Shown here piece by piece: positions 34,791 to 46,866 of a stretch of DNA of 64,000 nt (position 1 is its first letter; every line of letters begins with the position of its first letter). Made by a program: the position numbers and the translations under genes. The notes beneath the pieces are model-generated. The model did not search any database, was not told where the DNA came from, and worked only from the letters and a program-made list of their open reading frames with translations. This stretch comes from Vesta saturnalis (lineage: Eukaryota > Arthropoda > Insecta > Coleoptera > Lampyridae): positions 146,001 to 210,000 of the forward strand of contig JARFJB010001978.1 of the NCBI GenBank assembly GCA_036346205.1. Reading direction: 5' to 3'.

Positions 34791-35870
34791 TTGCTCCTAG
34801 ATAAAACCACAGACCATCAATTCGACAGCAAAATTCAACTATCCAACAGTGTCATCGAGTTGTTCATGAAATTAATAAATCTCTAGAAGGAAAAAAATAC
34901 TAGACCTCGGTATTTCTAGATATAAGTCAAGCTTTCTACAAGGTATGGCACGATGGCCTCCTCTATAAAATCATGCGCTGAATTCCATCATATTCTAAGC
35001 TGCTCAAATCCTATTTCAGCGATCGTCTTTCCAGAACCAAAGTATATGGTGAAGTATCAGATTTCTTCCCAATAAACTCTAGAGTACCACAAAGCAGCGT
35101 ACTAGACCTCATGTTTCATATACTATATACTGCGGACTTACCAACTACACCAAATACTTTAAATGTAACTTTCGCTGATGATACAGCTATTCCTGCAAGC
35201 CATGAAAATCCTACCTTAGCATGATCTTATCTCCAAGGCCACCTAAATGCTCTTCAAGTCTGGACTAAAAAATTGAGACTTAAAAGCAACGAGTCGAAAT
35301 AAGCACAAGTAACTGTCGCCTACATTACCCTAAATAATTCCACTATTCCCCAAACTTTCTCTGTGCAGTACTTCAGATTACATTTAAAACTTAAGGGGAA
35401 GCAACACATTTCCAAGAAGAAAAAGCAGCTAGACCTGAGATTTAGGGAATTATACTGATTAGTCGGAACCAAATCAACCCTACCGCTAGATGATAATATT
35501 CTCCTATATAAGACGATAATAATACCCATCTGTATCTACGGTATCGGGTTATGGAGCTGTGCCAGCAAATCCAACATTATCATCCTTCAAAGATCATAAT
35601 TCGAAAAATGACAAATGCTCCTTGGTACATATCGAGCCAAACCATACATAATGACCTCGGTATTCCATTCATCACTATACTTATACAAGACAGAAGCAAC
35701 AAACACCACGAAAGACTCAAAGAGCACAGGAATCCTCTCCTGGAACCGCTTCTACATTATGATGACAATAGAACACTAAAACGATATTGGCGAATAGACC
35801 TGAGATGAGTTTTATGAGGACTACTTAATGGGAGAGTTCTTATCCTGTCATATAAGCACCCTTAGTAATA
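34775..35870 (+). pseudogene. Jockey-like LINE reverse transcriptase, partial
   Basis: The plus strand starts inside the RT domain with NQFAPR-like and TIQQCHRVVHEINKSLEGKK, then SVFLDISQAFYKVWHDGLLY (motif A, usually D-x-AFDKVWH), RVPQSSVLDLMF (normally VPQGSVLGPLLF), TFADDTAIPASHEN with the catalytic FADD intact, LQVWTKKLRLKSNESK, PIxIYGIGLWSCASKSNI and a C-terminal region ending near 35810. Frame changes occur about every 150 bp. The endonuclease and ORF1 are missing. Its 5' break point touches the 5' break point of the minus-strand LINE (33396-34790), so the two are head to head. Confidence 0.85.
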
Positions 35871-38800
35871 TGGTTCTACGTTAGCATATTAGCTCATAGA
35901 ATATAATCTGTATCTTCTCCTTTATTAACCGAAGCTACTAGCATAGTGTTAACTTGATTTATCAAAAAGACTTCATGCTTCCGTTCTATTAATTATCGCT
36001 TAATTGTTTCAAATTCCGCTTGCAGCACACATTTATGAAATGTAGAAGCTTGTAAGTGAACAAACCATAGCCTACCTTCAAAAAAATGTTTTATAACTAT
36101 TAAGAATCAATGTGGGACATTTTTCTTGAGACACACAATAATGGTTTCGATGTCAATATGCATAAATACTTTCATTATGACGATATAAACTTTCAAATTC
36201 GTAAAAGTAGCTAAACAATTACATTTCAATTAAGGTACCCTGCACAGTTCTTATGGAAAAAGAGACCCAGCCGAATTGGCTGAACATTTAGTATAATGTA
36301 GTTTATGATGCCCTAATCAAATGTCTTATAGGCACAACGAGATCTAATGGACAGTTTTTGAGATACAGGGTGTTAAACACGCCGAAGCAGGGTTGCTACT
36401 TACCTTAGAAAATTAATAATGTGTCGATTATATTGTTACAAAAAGTTAAGGATAATAATTATAATCTTAATATTGTCGACCCGATTTATAATGAAAAGTT
36501 CTAAAACCCCGTATACAGGGTGATTCTTTTTCTACTATCCAATTTTCAGATTTTACGTAATTCTTTGAACAAACGCAAAAGCCCGTACACTTGCAGAATA
36601 AGTAAATATCATTTGATTCTAATATTGGGTAATCTGTGGTTCTATTATACAGGGCACTCAAAATTATTGTCTTTTTTAGTTGTATTTATTTTAATTTTTT
36701 AAGGAACATATATACAAATTAAACATAAAATAGAAAACTAAATATAATATGGTCAATATTTTGTGGCTCTTGTCTATTTGTTGCATCTTGTACGTATCCT
36801 GGTCAACGGCATGATTATGCAGCAATCAAATGCGAAACTATTGCATTAAAAATCTTTGTGATACACCATGAGAAAGTCCGTAAAATGAATACTTGTTGGC
36901 AGCACTCCAGCTCAGAATTAGTGCATTTTACTAGTTCATACCATGTCTGTTAAGAAATTGTAATTACAATTATGTATGGATTCCACTTGTTGATGGCTTC
37001 CATATCCCAAAAAGGCATACGACATTAGTGTTATGTGGAAGGTACCGACAGCTCAAGCATCAGATTTACAAGTGGATTAATAACGATATACCCCTTCTTC
37101 TTCTTCATTAAGCATTTATATGTGTATAAACATTCAAATTCATTGTCACTTAAACTACTCTTGTGGTGTATCATCTTGCTCTATCTTTGTAAGAATGACA
37201 ATATTTCTCATCTTATGATCGGTTAATATAACGCAATCATATCATTTTACCTAATAAAAGGTTATAAAATACATCCTTCCTCATCTAAATCATGTGCACA
37301 TGATTTAACCCCTTCGGGAATATTGCTACATCTTATAAAATTAAAACACAAGCCCCATATTCGACAGATAATGAAGATCTTCATCGCCAGTACATACGGT
37401 GTGACTCGTGTTAATTCGTATCTATCAACCGTTTTAATACTATATTCGGATATGATGTCCGAAGTTTCACCTGGAAGATCTTGAACTTCTAAAAGCTTTA
37501 TTTGGATGCCCTTATCTAACGAGTACTAAAAAAAATATTTACGCCCTCGTGATTTGAACAATCGGTATAGATTGTTACAAAATTGACCGTTCCAAGATTA
37601 TATTGCCTGGAGCTTAATGATTGTTTTTGTAAAATGTTACACAATACTTTTTATTAGCTTACTAGTGCAATCCATAGAACGAAAGGACTGATTGTGAATC
37701 ACATTGTGGTATGATCAAGTACATTCAATCGCAGCTAGCTTTTGTTCTTCATTTCCAAATATGTCCTTACAAAAAAAAGACAACACTTTTCTACTGTCAT
37801 GTACAATATCATTAATAACACAATCTTGGTATAGACCCAATAATATGGATAGATAATTGTAACAGTTTATAAAGTATAATAAATCCTAACACAATCGTTA
37901 TCATCAAAAGTCACAAAATTCTAAATCGGAACTATCTATTTAACCAAACGTTGTAATAGTAACACACATACCTTTCTGGATAGTGCTATTCCTACAATAT
38001 AACCCAAAATAAAAATCAATAACTGTACAATATTCAAACTACAACTTCAAAAATATCATGCATTGTCCGACATTCAGCGTTGATCCTAGAAGTCAAAGAC
38101 ACAGAAAATAATCAAAATCAAATAAGCAATAAACCGTAGTTCTAGGAAGCTCTTCTTAAAACTGGCGTATCAGTTTTAATTCAAGCGAATAGTTTTTTAT
38201 TCCCGATATAAATAACCAAATTATTTCAGCCAGATGTCTACCATTGCGTTTTTCTTAAACCCACAAATCAATTTAGGTTTAAACTAATAGTACAAAAAAA
38301 AATATGCAGTATAAATTTTTCACACAAGAAACAGAAAGGATTAGTTTGCTACTGTTTCTACAAGCATACATCGAAATCGTAAGCTAGAACTTTTACAATT
38401 ACACAAAATGTTAATTAAATGTGTGTAACCCAGTGGTTGAGAGCCGAAATAGTTTTAAGAAGAAATGAATGGCTTTCTATGATAGTGTTTATTGACGCAC
38501 GTAGTTATAGCGTAGATAACTATACTAATAAGTAAGACACGTAAACATGCATCAACCATTTAACATCAAGAATCTATACAATGTTGATGGGTCACCCTAT
38601 ATAAGCACTTTCGTTCATAAAAGTACAAATATTAACATATATCGTGAAACACTGTATAGTAACCGTTTAATTACCTAAGTATCAAACTTCAGATTATAAA
38701 CAGCTGTTTGATTCCTACAAGAGTAGATATAAAGGTATAATAGCTATGTAAATACACTACAATTTTTTTGGGAAAATTAAAGTTATTATACGTGAAAATA

Positions 38801-38885
38801 GCAAAAGATTGAAGCTAGGTTATCAGCACTTGGGTAAGTACAAAATAGTAAATTTTTACTAAAGCAAGGTAGTCACCCCACAAAT
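35871..38885. other. No gene recognised; decayed repeat ends
   Basis: GATACAGGGTGTT (36373), TATACAGGGTGATTC (36512) and TATACAGGGCACTC (36648) resemble termini of mariner-type elements. The block 36250-36370 looks like part of a long TIR arm, but I found no partner arm. From 36700 to 38885 I see nothing coding. Confidence 0.4.
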
Positions 38886-38893
38886 TTTTACAA

Positions 38894-38958
38894 AAGTTTA
38901 CCTGAAGTTGGATTTGAACCTACTACCTGTACTTTGCTAGAGTACCGTGCTAATCTCG
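38894..38958 (-). mobile_element. tRNA-like SINE family B, truncated inverted copy
   Basis: Reverse complement reads TTAGCACGGTACTCTAGC, AAAGTACAGGTAGTAGG, TTCAAATCC...GGTAAACTTTT. It matches the plus copy beginning 20 bp away but lacks the first part of the D-arm. The anticodon-like loop is CTAGCAA. Confidence 0.75.
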
Positions 38959-39063
38959 ATGGGACAGTTGGTTAGCTCGGTACTCCATCAAAGTACAGGT
39001 CGTAGGTTCAAATCCTACTCGAGGTAAACTTTTTATTTATGTATTTAATAAAATTAATAATAA
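38953..39063 (+). mobile_element. tRNA-like SINE family B, full copy
   Basis: A cloverleaf can be drawn: acceptor ATCTCGA/TCGAGGT (7 bp, one G-T), D-arm around GGGACAGTTGGTTAGCTC, anticodon stem GTACT/AGTAC with a 7-nt loop CCATCAA, and T-arm GTAGG/CCTAC with TTCAAAT. Position 33 is C where tRNAs have T. The tail GGTAAACTTTTTATTTATG matches the copy at 21352-21475. I therefore call it a SINE, not a functional tRNA. Confidence 0.78.
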
Positions 39064-39995
39064 TTTTTAAATTTTTATAAAAATTACAGAAAGAAATTTC
39101 TCAAAGATACCTAGTTTCTAATAACCAGAAATTTCCGAAGTTATCACATTTTTAAACGTATTTGAAATTCAATTTGTCATGCGCCATGTTGCCAAATTCC
39201 TTATTATTAGAACAAGAGTATGTTGCCTAGACAACAGGCATAAACCCAAAGTTAATTTAAGACGTTACAAGTTATTTATTAACACTGAATCTTAACTAAC
39301 GAACTATTTAGATTATATTTGTTTACAGACACCGGTATATTTATTTTCTACATGTACAAGACACTGTCGCAAGCAAATTCTTTTTGCGCTATACTTAATA
39401 CTGCCTCATAAGCGGGATCGCGCGCTATTTATTTAAGAAGTCGACAAAAGTGCTAGAAAAGTCTCGTAAATTATAGAACTTGTGATGTCATCCTATTGTG
39501 TCTTATCTGAAGGTCGCGCTATGTTTTTGGACTTTGATCTTGCAAACAATGAAATGTCAGAAATGGAACAAAATGGGACTTCTTTATAAACACGAAACAT
39601 TTACGTAATTTATTAAGATAATTAAATATACGAAATGATGTGTTTAAAAATGGGACTGTCCCGTATAATATAGGACGAATAATCGCCTTAGGTGTGTGAT
39701 GTTACTTTAGTACTTTAAAATATTTTTCGTCTAGTGCCTGTGTGATCCGCAACCCTTCTTTGTATGTGCGCCTGTATCGCTCGTTCACTTATGTCCAACT
39801 CCGAGTTTTATCAATATTAAAACTGATTATATCAATGAAATATTAACTATGTTAAATTTAATAGAAACAAACATGTTGCAAAACTATTTGGTTTGACGAA
39901 CTATATAAATATTGAAAATTTAAACCTTTAACATTATTATACATAATAAAATACTTATCTTTTTTGGGTTTTTAATGGTGTATTTTAAATTATAC
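39064..39995. other. No gene recognised
   Basis: A/T-rich sequence. GGGACTGTCCCGTATAATATAGG near 39652 (split over its two halves) resembles ends of hAT-like MITEs, but a partner end was not found. Confidence 0.35.
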
Positions 39996-40059
39996 AATCT
40001 AAACGTTTCGATAACACTTACAGTTACCTTCGTCAGTAGTAATATGTATTAAAATTGTT

Positions 40060-42560
40060 AAAGATGTTGAAACAATTTTGTCAAAGTTGTCAGAGTTGGC
40101 CGTTTTCGTTGCGGCGCAGTCGTCATCGTTTTCTCTTTGAGGATTGGTCGGTGGATGTTATATTAATGTAAGGAGTGATGTTGAGGAGTTCTTCGAACTC
40201 CTCTACTCGTTGTAGTAGGAGTACTAGGAGATGTTTAAATTTGGTTTTGGTTTTTCGTGGTAGTCGGGGTTTGTTGGAGAATGGGATTTGTAATATTTGT
40301 TTACTAGGTATCGTGTCTCCGTTTACCCTGCGATTTGTGTATTTGGTTTGTAGTATTTAGTCTGTCGGTTATTGGTTGAATGTTGGCGTGTTGTATGGTT
40401 AATTGTAGGGTATCTGTGGTGTAGTTTGTGTATGGTGCGTAGTATTGTCCTTTCGCAGTATTTCCAATAGCGATGCGCGGTTGCGTGTCTTATTGAGGGC
40501 GTTGCTAGAGTTGGGTTGCCAATGTAGGGTTCGGGAGTACGTGATGCCTAAGTATCTGATTTGTCTTGTAGTTGTAGTTTCTGTCGGCGTAAGGTCAAGT
40601 TTATGTCAGAGGTTTGTCAAGAGGGGTAGGATAATTTTGGGTGCCTAAACAGTATTGTTTGCGTTTTGTTTGGGTTGATTGTTAACCTCCACCGGTTGAC
40701 CCATTTGGAGAAGTGGGTAAGTTGTTGCGTTATTACTCTACCCCGTCACTGCGCCTACGGGTCGCCCAGAGGGCAGTGTCGTCGGCAAATTGGGCTATAG
40801 TAATGTTCGAATTGGTGCTTTGGGAAATGTCCGAGGCACAGATGGTATATAAAATAGGTGCCAGTGATGATCCTTGCGGAACTACGGCGGTGGGATAAAA
40901 AGTCGGGGAAGTAGAGGAACCTACTCGTACCTTCACACATCTGCCTGTCAGATATTAGAGGAGTCGGAAGAATACGGTCGGAAAGCCTAACTGTCGTAGT
41001 TTGTGTATTAGTCCTGCCTGCCATACCTTGTCGAAGGCCTGCTTAATGTCAAGGAAGACTGCGAGGCAACAGTCACCGGGGTTCAAAGCATTGGAGGATT
41101 CCGTATATAGTTTCACTAGGGGGTCTTAGCAAGAACACGACTTGGTCTGAATCCGAACTGGCTGTTTGGTATGATGTTGTTGGCTTCGAGATGATCTCTT
41201 AGCCTTTGGGGCAGGATGGTCTCCAGACATTTGCCCATATAACTTTCCGTTTGGAAATAGGATAGGGCAAGGCATCTGTTGTATATTTGGGCTAACTGTC
41301 TAATGGCGTTTTGTGGTAGATTCTTTAATATTAGGTGGTTAAGTCCGTCTTGTCCTGGAGCAGAATTTCTCCTTTATCTGAGAGTTTGTAATACTTCATT
41401 GGATGAAATGGAACTAAGGAAGGGTTTGTTGTCGGATAGTTTCTGCGGTCTGTGGTTTTGGTTTTGGAAGTCCTCAAGGTTTTGCTCGAGCTGAGCTTTG
41501 AAGTCATTGTCAAACGATGGAACGTCGGGGATAGTGAGAACGGATTGCAGATGAAGGTCGAACAAGTCGGCTTTCTCCTGGTCTGAAACTGCGAGGTTAC
41601 CTTGAGGGTGATTAGGTGGCATCTTTGTCAAATTTGTGCCAAAATTTAGGACCTTCATGGTAATCCAGTTTGGCTGTTTCCTTAATCCAGTTTTTCTGGG
41701 TGCGGGGGGGAAGTGGTTTCCGGGCGATGTTTATTACTTTTGTGGGGGATTACTGCATTGGCTGTGTCGTAGATGAATTGGGTCAGTCTTTGTACTGCTC
41801 TGTCTATGTCTTCGGTTGTGTTAAGGGGTAGATTTGGAATGTTTTTGACGATGTGTTCTTGGAACGCATTCCAGTCGACATTATGAAAATTTCTACGTGT
41901 GGCAGTAGTTTGTGTTGGGGGAAGTAGGGGGGCCTAGGGATGTCTTGGGTAGTAGGGCAAGGTGGTGTGATGATATTGTTGTGCCGAGGTGGCACTTGCT
42001 GTTGCAGCCGTTATATCCGATAAACGTGGGATGGATGTTTCTTATTCTTACTATTGATAGGCTGAGTAGTTTGTCCGTTAGTACTTGTCCGTTCGGGTTA
42101 TCTGTCGTGTCTCCAAATTTGGTGTCTAGCGTTAGCGAGTAGTTCCGCGTTAGGGATGTTGGCTATATAGTATAGTAGTGAAGAGAAAAGGGTGTTGTGT
42201 GCGGGATGGTTATAATAGTAAAATACTATTATAGGGCATGAGGAAAGGTGTACCGTTTCACCTACACATTCGAGGTGTTGAAGGTACGGTGGTAAGGTGT
42301 AGGGAGTGGATGGGTATCGAGTGTATCAGGAGTAGAGTAACACGCATGCCTCTGTGGGGGTTGTTGCGAAGGTAGGTGTTGTAATGGGTTATATTGAGGG
42401 TACCCCGGTTGGTTAGTTTTGTCTCTGTTATGGCTAATATTTGTATGTGGTCTGTGTCCAGTAGGTTTTTGATCAAGTGGCGTTATTGGCCAACGACACC
42501 CGCGTTACCTGTCTAACTAACTATCGTTAGGTCCATTGCTGCTGGAAGTAAGAAAGGGAA
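40060..42560 (-). pseudogene. Jockey-like LINE ORF2 (endonuclease-reverse transcriptase)
   Basis: The endonuclease N-terminus reads MIKNLLDTDHIQILAITETK near 42450, with the catalytic ETK motif, then HYNTYLRNNPHRG. Later parts are MPPRHNNI and FIMSTGMRSKNTSSK (about 41990-41830), and the linker NHPQGNLAVSDQEKADLFDL at 41620. The RT contains an LSSISSNEVL region near 41390, VVPQGSSLAPILYTICASDI near 40860 and AQFADDTALWATRRRSDGVE near 40760, so the FADD active site is preserved. The C-terminus ends around 40060. Multiple frameshifts. The G-x-S variation of PQGS and FADDTALWA support the Jockey clade. Confidence 0.85.
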
Positions 42561-42599
42561 GTGAGGGGGTGGAGGACAGGATTTAAGCAGTTTACTCCT

Positions 42600-43690
42600 G
42601 TCGGTAGTAGGGAGTGCTAAAACCGACCTTTGTACCGCTCATAGCGCAGTACAATCGCCTGTCTAAGAACTCCCCGGCTACGTAGTCCAGCCCCTTCGTG
42701 ATAAGCTCACGTCTATCGGTGAAGGTAGTGAGCAGAGTGAAGGTTAGGGCATGTAGGAAGGTGTTGATCCTGAGATAGTGCTCGTGGCTCTCATCGTCGG
42801 GATCGGTGGAGGTGGTGGAAGCTGTTTCCAGCTTGGAGAGGGGGCTACCTTGGTAGGAAATGATGGGATCTCCCGCCGTTTCTCACAGTCGCAACTGTAA
42901 GTAGGGGGGGAGCCGCCGTAGTTACACTTTGGCGAGGATGTGGAAGGGCAGGCTTGGGATTTGTGGCTTCCGCCACAGGAGGGGCACTCGATAGATCGGG
43001 TATGACACTTGACTGCTAGGTGGCCCACCTGGGTACAGGTGGAGCAGTACTAGGGTAAGGGATTGGGGTGTGTGAAGGCTCGCACTATACGGACGGCCTT
43101 GGTAACGTAGGGTAGGTCGATGGCCTGTACAATCTCCTTGGGGGTTATGTCACGGTTAACCTCGCGGATGACTCGTGACAGGTAGAAAGGTTTGGGTGCG
43201 GGTCGGGTTTGGGTTGGGCCTGACAGTTTGGATAGGGTAACGGATGGGGTACCAATGGTCGCAACTGTTTTAGGAATATTGTGTAAGCAATATCGGGATT
43301 TGGGTTAAGTAACGGTGGAGGTCGAGGATGATGATTAGGAGGATGACGAGGATACTGACAAGGTAGAGGTTGAGGGTGAGGGTGACGATCTGGTAGTCGT
43401 TCTTGTCATCGTATTGGTCATCGTAGGCCTTGTTGGTGCTACCGATAGCGAAGCTACGGCAGTGTAGTTCACAGTCGATGTCGTCGTCGACGGGGCTAGG
43501 GTAAAGGAAAGGGGACTGGGAGGTGTGGGTTTGCCATATTTTACCATGCGATTAGTATATGAATTGGATAGTGTTATTAAATATTGCAAATGTCTCTTGT
43601 GTGTGTTGGAATGCGGGCCCACCGAGGTGCAGCCTGATACCACGCTGGATAAGGCTTAGACAGAAATGGATGGTTTTGTTAATAGGTTAA
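42600..43690 (-). pseudogene. Jockey-like LINE ORF1 (gag), copy 1
   Basis: The minus-strand open segment 43643-43335 encodes a Ser/Thr/Pro-rich N-terminal region (GKPTPPSPLSFTLAPSTT, TRTTTRSSPSPSTS). At 43028-42744 follow zinc-knuckle-like motifs (MGHLAVKCHTRSIECPSCGG and SQACPSTSSPKC), typical of RNA-binding ORF1 proteins of Jockey-like LINEs. Relative to the second copy this one has lost about 100 bp near 43086 (the segment corresponding to 45748-45850), which takes away the first knuckle. Frameshifts are frequent. The N-terminal 102-residue segment differs from copy 2 at about six positions. Confidence 0.8.
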
Positions 43691-43999
43691 GGTTATAATG
43701 TAGGAAAAATTTTATTTACCCTGCGGGGTTCCTCTTCGTGTCATTGGTTCCTTCGGTTCCGGCTGTCTTCCTGGATTGTCCTGGATGTTCTTCCTGTTTC
43801 CTTGATGCTGTTAGTTCTGCTGCTACCTTCGGTACGACGGTCTTCTGGTAAGCAATGTTTCGACTGCTTTCTTCTTTGTAGTGGTGTGCTACGCAGTGAC
43901 CACTACTGTTGGTGAAAGCGGCGTGAAGCCCGACACGCGGTTAATTGCACTACAATTTGTCAATTCGAAAGTGAAACAAGAAGTGCGCAATTAGTTTCG

Positions 44000-44003
<4 letters not shown>

Positions 44004-44071
<68 letters not shown>
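44004..44071. repeat. (TA)n microsatellite
   Basis: Outside the 5' end of the LINE in duplication unit 1. The homologous tract is at 46786-46866. Confidence 0.96.
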
Positions 44072-44073
<2 letters not shown>

Positions 44074-44377
44074 GTGTCAGTAGTAGCCCTGTTTACGAAT
44101 TTCCTTTATTTTAATTGAGATTAAGGAGTTTCGACCTTTTTTCTTCAGCCGTCATTAATGGTCCTGTAACATTCAACTTAATGATCTAAAACTTAAGAGT
44201 AGATTAGGGGATTAGGGAAAGTAGTCCTTTCTGCTGCCAGTAGTGAACGTTATCTAAGTTACAAATTACAAACTCTAGTAATGTGGAATCGCCTTTGATC
44301 ATGATAATACCGAATGCCTAGTTTTCCTCTTCTATACGTCCAAATTACTGAGTTTGATTAGCACTAAGTAGGTGCAA

Positions 44378-46775
44378 TGTTTATTACTTTTGTGGGGATT
44401 ACTGCATTGGCTGTGTCGTAGATGAATTGGGTCAGTCCTTGTACTACTCTGTCTATGTCTTCGGTAGTGTTAAGGGGTAGATTTGGAATGTTTTGAGATG
44501 TCTTCTTGGAACGCATTCCAATCGACATTATGAAAATTTCTACGTGTGGCAGTGGTTTGTTGGGAAGTGGGGCCTAGGGATGTCTTGACTAGTAGGGAAG
44601 GTAGTTTGATGATATTGTTGTGCCGAGGTGGCACTTGCTGTTGTATTGTGTTATTTGTTCGGAGCAAAGTATGTGGTCGGGTATGGGGCAGCCGTTATGT
44701 CCGATAAACGTGGGATAGATGTTTCTTATTTTACTATTGATAGGCTGAGTAGTTTGTCCGTTAGTACTTGTCCGTTCGGGTTATTGTCGTGTCTCCAAAT
44801 TTGGTGTCTAGCGTTAAGGTCTCCGAGTAGTTCCGCATTAGGGATGTTGGCTATATAGTGTAGTAGTGAAGAAAAGGGTGTTGTGTGCGGGATGGTTATA
44901 ATAGCAAAATACTATTATAGGGCATGAGGAAAGGTGTACCGTTTCAGCTACACATTCGAGGTGTTGGAAGATGTGGCGGTAAGGTGTAGGGAGTGGATGG
45001 GTATTGAGTGTATCAGGTACAGTACTACGCATGCCTCTGTGGGGTTGTTGCGAAGGTAGGTGTTGTAATGGGTTATATTGAGGTACCCCGGTTGGTTAGT
45101 TCTGTCTCTGTTATGGCTAATATTTGTATGTGGTCTGTGTCCAGTAGGTTTTTGATCAAGTGGCGTTATTGGTCAACGACACCCGCGTTACCTGTCTAAC
45201 TAACTATCGTTAGGTCCATTGCTGCTGGAAGTAAGGAGAAGTGAGGGGTGGAGGACAGGAGTTAAGCAGTTTACTCCTGTCGGTAGTAGGAAGTGCTAAA
45301 ACCGACCTTTGTACCGCTCATAGCGCAGTACAATCGCCTGTCTAAGAACTCCCCGGCTACGTAGTTCAGCCTTCGTGATAAGCTCATGCCTATCGGTGAA
45401 GGTAGTGAGCAGAGTGAAGGTTAGGGCACGTAGGAAGGTGTTGATCCTGAGATAGTGCTCGTGGCTCTCATCGTCGGATCGGTGGAGGTGTCGGAAGTTG
45501 TTTCCAGCTTGGAAAGGGGCTACCTTGGTAGGAAAGGATGGGATCTCCACCGTTTCTCACAGTCGCAACTGTAAGTAGGGCGGAGCCGCCGTAGTTACAC
45601 TTTGGCGAGGATGTGGAAGGGCAGGCTTGGGAACCACAGGAGGGGCACTCGATAGATCGGGTAGGACACTTGACTGCTAGGTGGCCCACCTGAGTACAGG
45701 TGGAGCAGTACTAGAGAATGGAATTGGGGTGTGAAGGCTCGCATTGGTAGCATCTCCCGAACATACAGACGCCGTTATGCAAGAGGAAGTCAACTGAGGA
45801 TTTGGAGTAGGTGAGGAGGCAAACGGAGGAAGTGGGGCGGTTGGTGTCTCTGGGCACTATACGGACGGCCTTGGTAACGTAGGGTAGATCGATGGCCTGT
45901 ACAATCTCCTCGGGGTTATGTCACGGTTAACCTAGCGGATGACGCATGACAGGTAAAAGGTTTGGGTGCGGGTCGGGTTTGGGTTGGGCCTGACAGTTTG
46001 GATAGAGTAACGGATGGGGTACCAATGGTCGCTTGTATGGATGAAGCAACTGTTTTAGGAATGTTGCGTAAGCAATATCGGGATTTGGGTTAAGTAACGG
46101 TGGAGGTCGAGGATGATGATTAGGAGGATGACGAGGATACTGACAAAATAGAGGTTGAGGGTGAGGGTGACGATCTGGTAGTCGTTCTTGTCATCGTATT
46201 GGTCATCGTAGGCCTTGTTGGTGCTACCGATGGCGAACCTACGGCAGCGTAGTTCACAGTCGATATCGTCGTCGACGGGGCTAGGGTAAAGGAAAGGGGA
46301 CTGGGAGGTGTGGGTTTGCCATATTTTACCATGCGATTAGTATATGAATTGGATAGTGTTATTAAATATTGCAAATGTCTCTTGTGTGTGTTGGAATGTG
46401 GGCCCACCGAGGTGCAGCCTAATACCACGCTGGATAAGGCTTAACAGAAATGGATGGTTTTGTTAATAGGTTAAGGTTATAATGCAGGAAAAATGTAATT
46501 TACCCTGCGGGGTTCCTCTTCGTGTCATTGGTTCCTTCGGTTCTGGCTGTCTTCCTGGATTGTCCTGGATGTTCTTCCTTTTCCTTGATGCTGTTAGTCC
46601 TGTTGCTACCTTCGGTCCGACGGTCTTCTGGTAAGAAATGTTTCGACCGCTTTCTTCTTTGTAGTGGTGTGCTAGCAGTGACCACTACTGTTGGTGAAAG
46701 CGCAGAACTCGTGAAGCCCGACACGCGGTTAATTGCACTACAATTTGTCGATTCGAAAGTGAAACAAGAAATGCG
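44378..46775 (-). pseudogene. Jockey-like LINE, 5' half, duplicated copy 2
   Basis: On the minus strand it carries the leader (46775-46500), ORF1 (46428-46120, Ser/Thr/Pro-rich; then CCHC segments including MGHLAVKCPTRSIECPSCG near 45680) and the start of ORF2 (endonuclease, 45200-44400). The RT is absent because the duplication ended inside the endonuclease. It retains about 100 bp at 45748-45850 and about 50 bp at 44650-44695 that copy 1 has lost, and lacks others, so both copies have decayed by small deletions since the duplication. Confidence 0.88.
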
Positions 46776-46785
46776 CAATTGTTTT

Positions 46786-46786
46786 G

Positions 46787-46863
<77 letters not shown>

Positions 46864-46866
46864 TAT
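46786..46866. repeat. (TA)n microsatellite
   Basis: About 80 bp of TA repeat with one C interruption, homologous to 44004-44071. Confidence 0.96.

Larger units (their letters stand above)
39995..43990 (-). mobile_element. Jockey-like LINE, near full length, defective
   Basis: On the minus strand it has a 5' leader (43990-43690), ORF1, ORF2 and a 3' region that ends near 40000, with CTGACGAAGG, a hairpin and CGAAACG at 40036-40005. A (TA)n tract lies just outside the 5' end. Its 5' half is repeated at 44378-46775 as part of a tandem duplication. Confidence 0.85.

Noticed and set aside
38953..39063. Functional tRNA gene
   Set aside because: The cloverleaf is imperfect, base 33 is C, and head and tail recur elsewhere with different loops, so it is better explained as a SINE.
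40175..42142. Plus-strand frames of 60-76 codons in the Jockey-like LINE
   Set aside because: Antisense shadows of the minus-strand ORF2.
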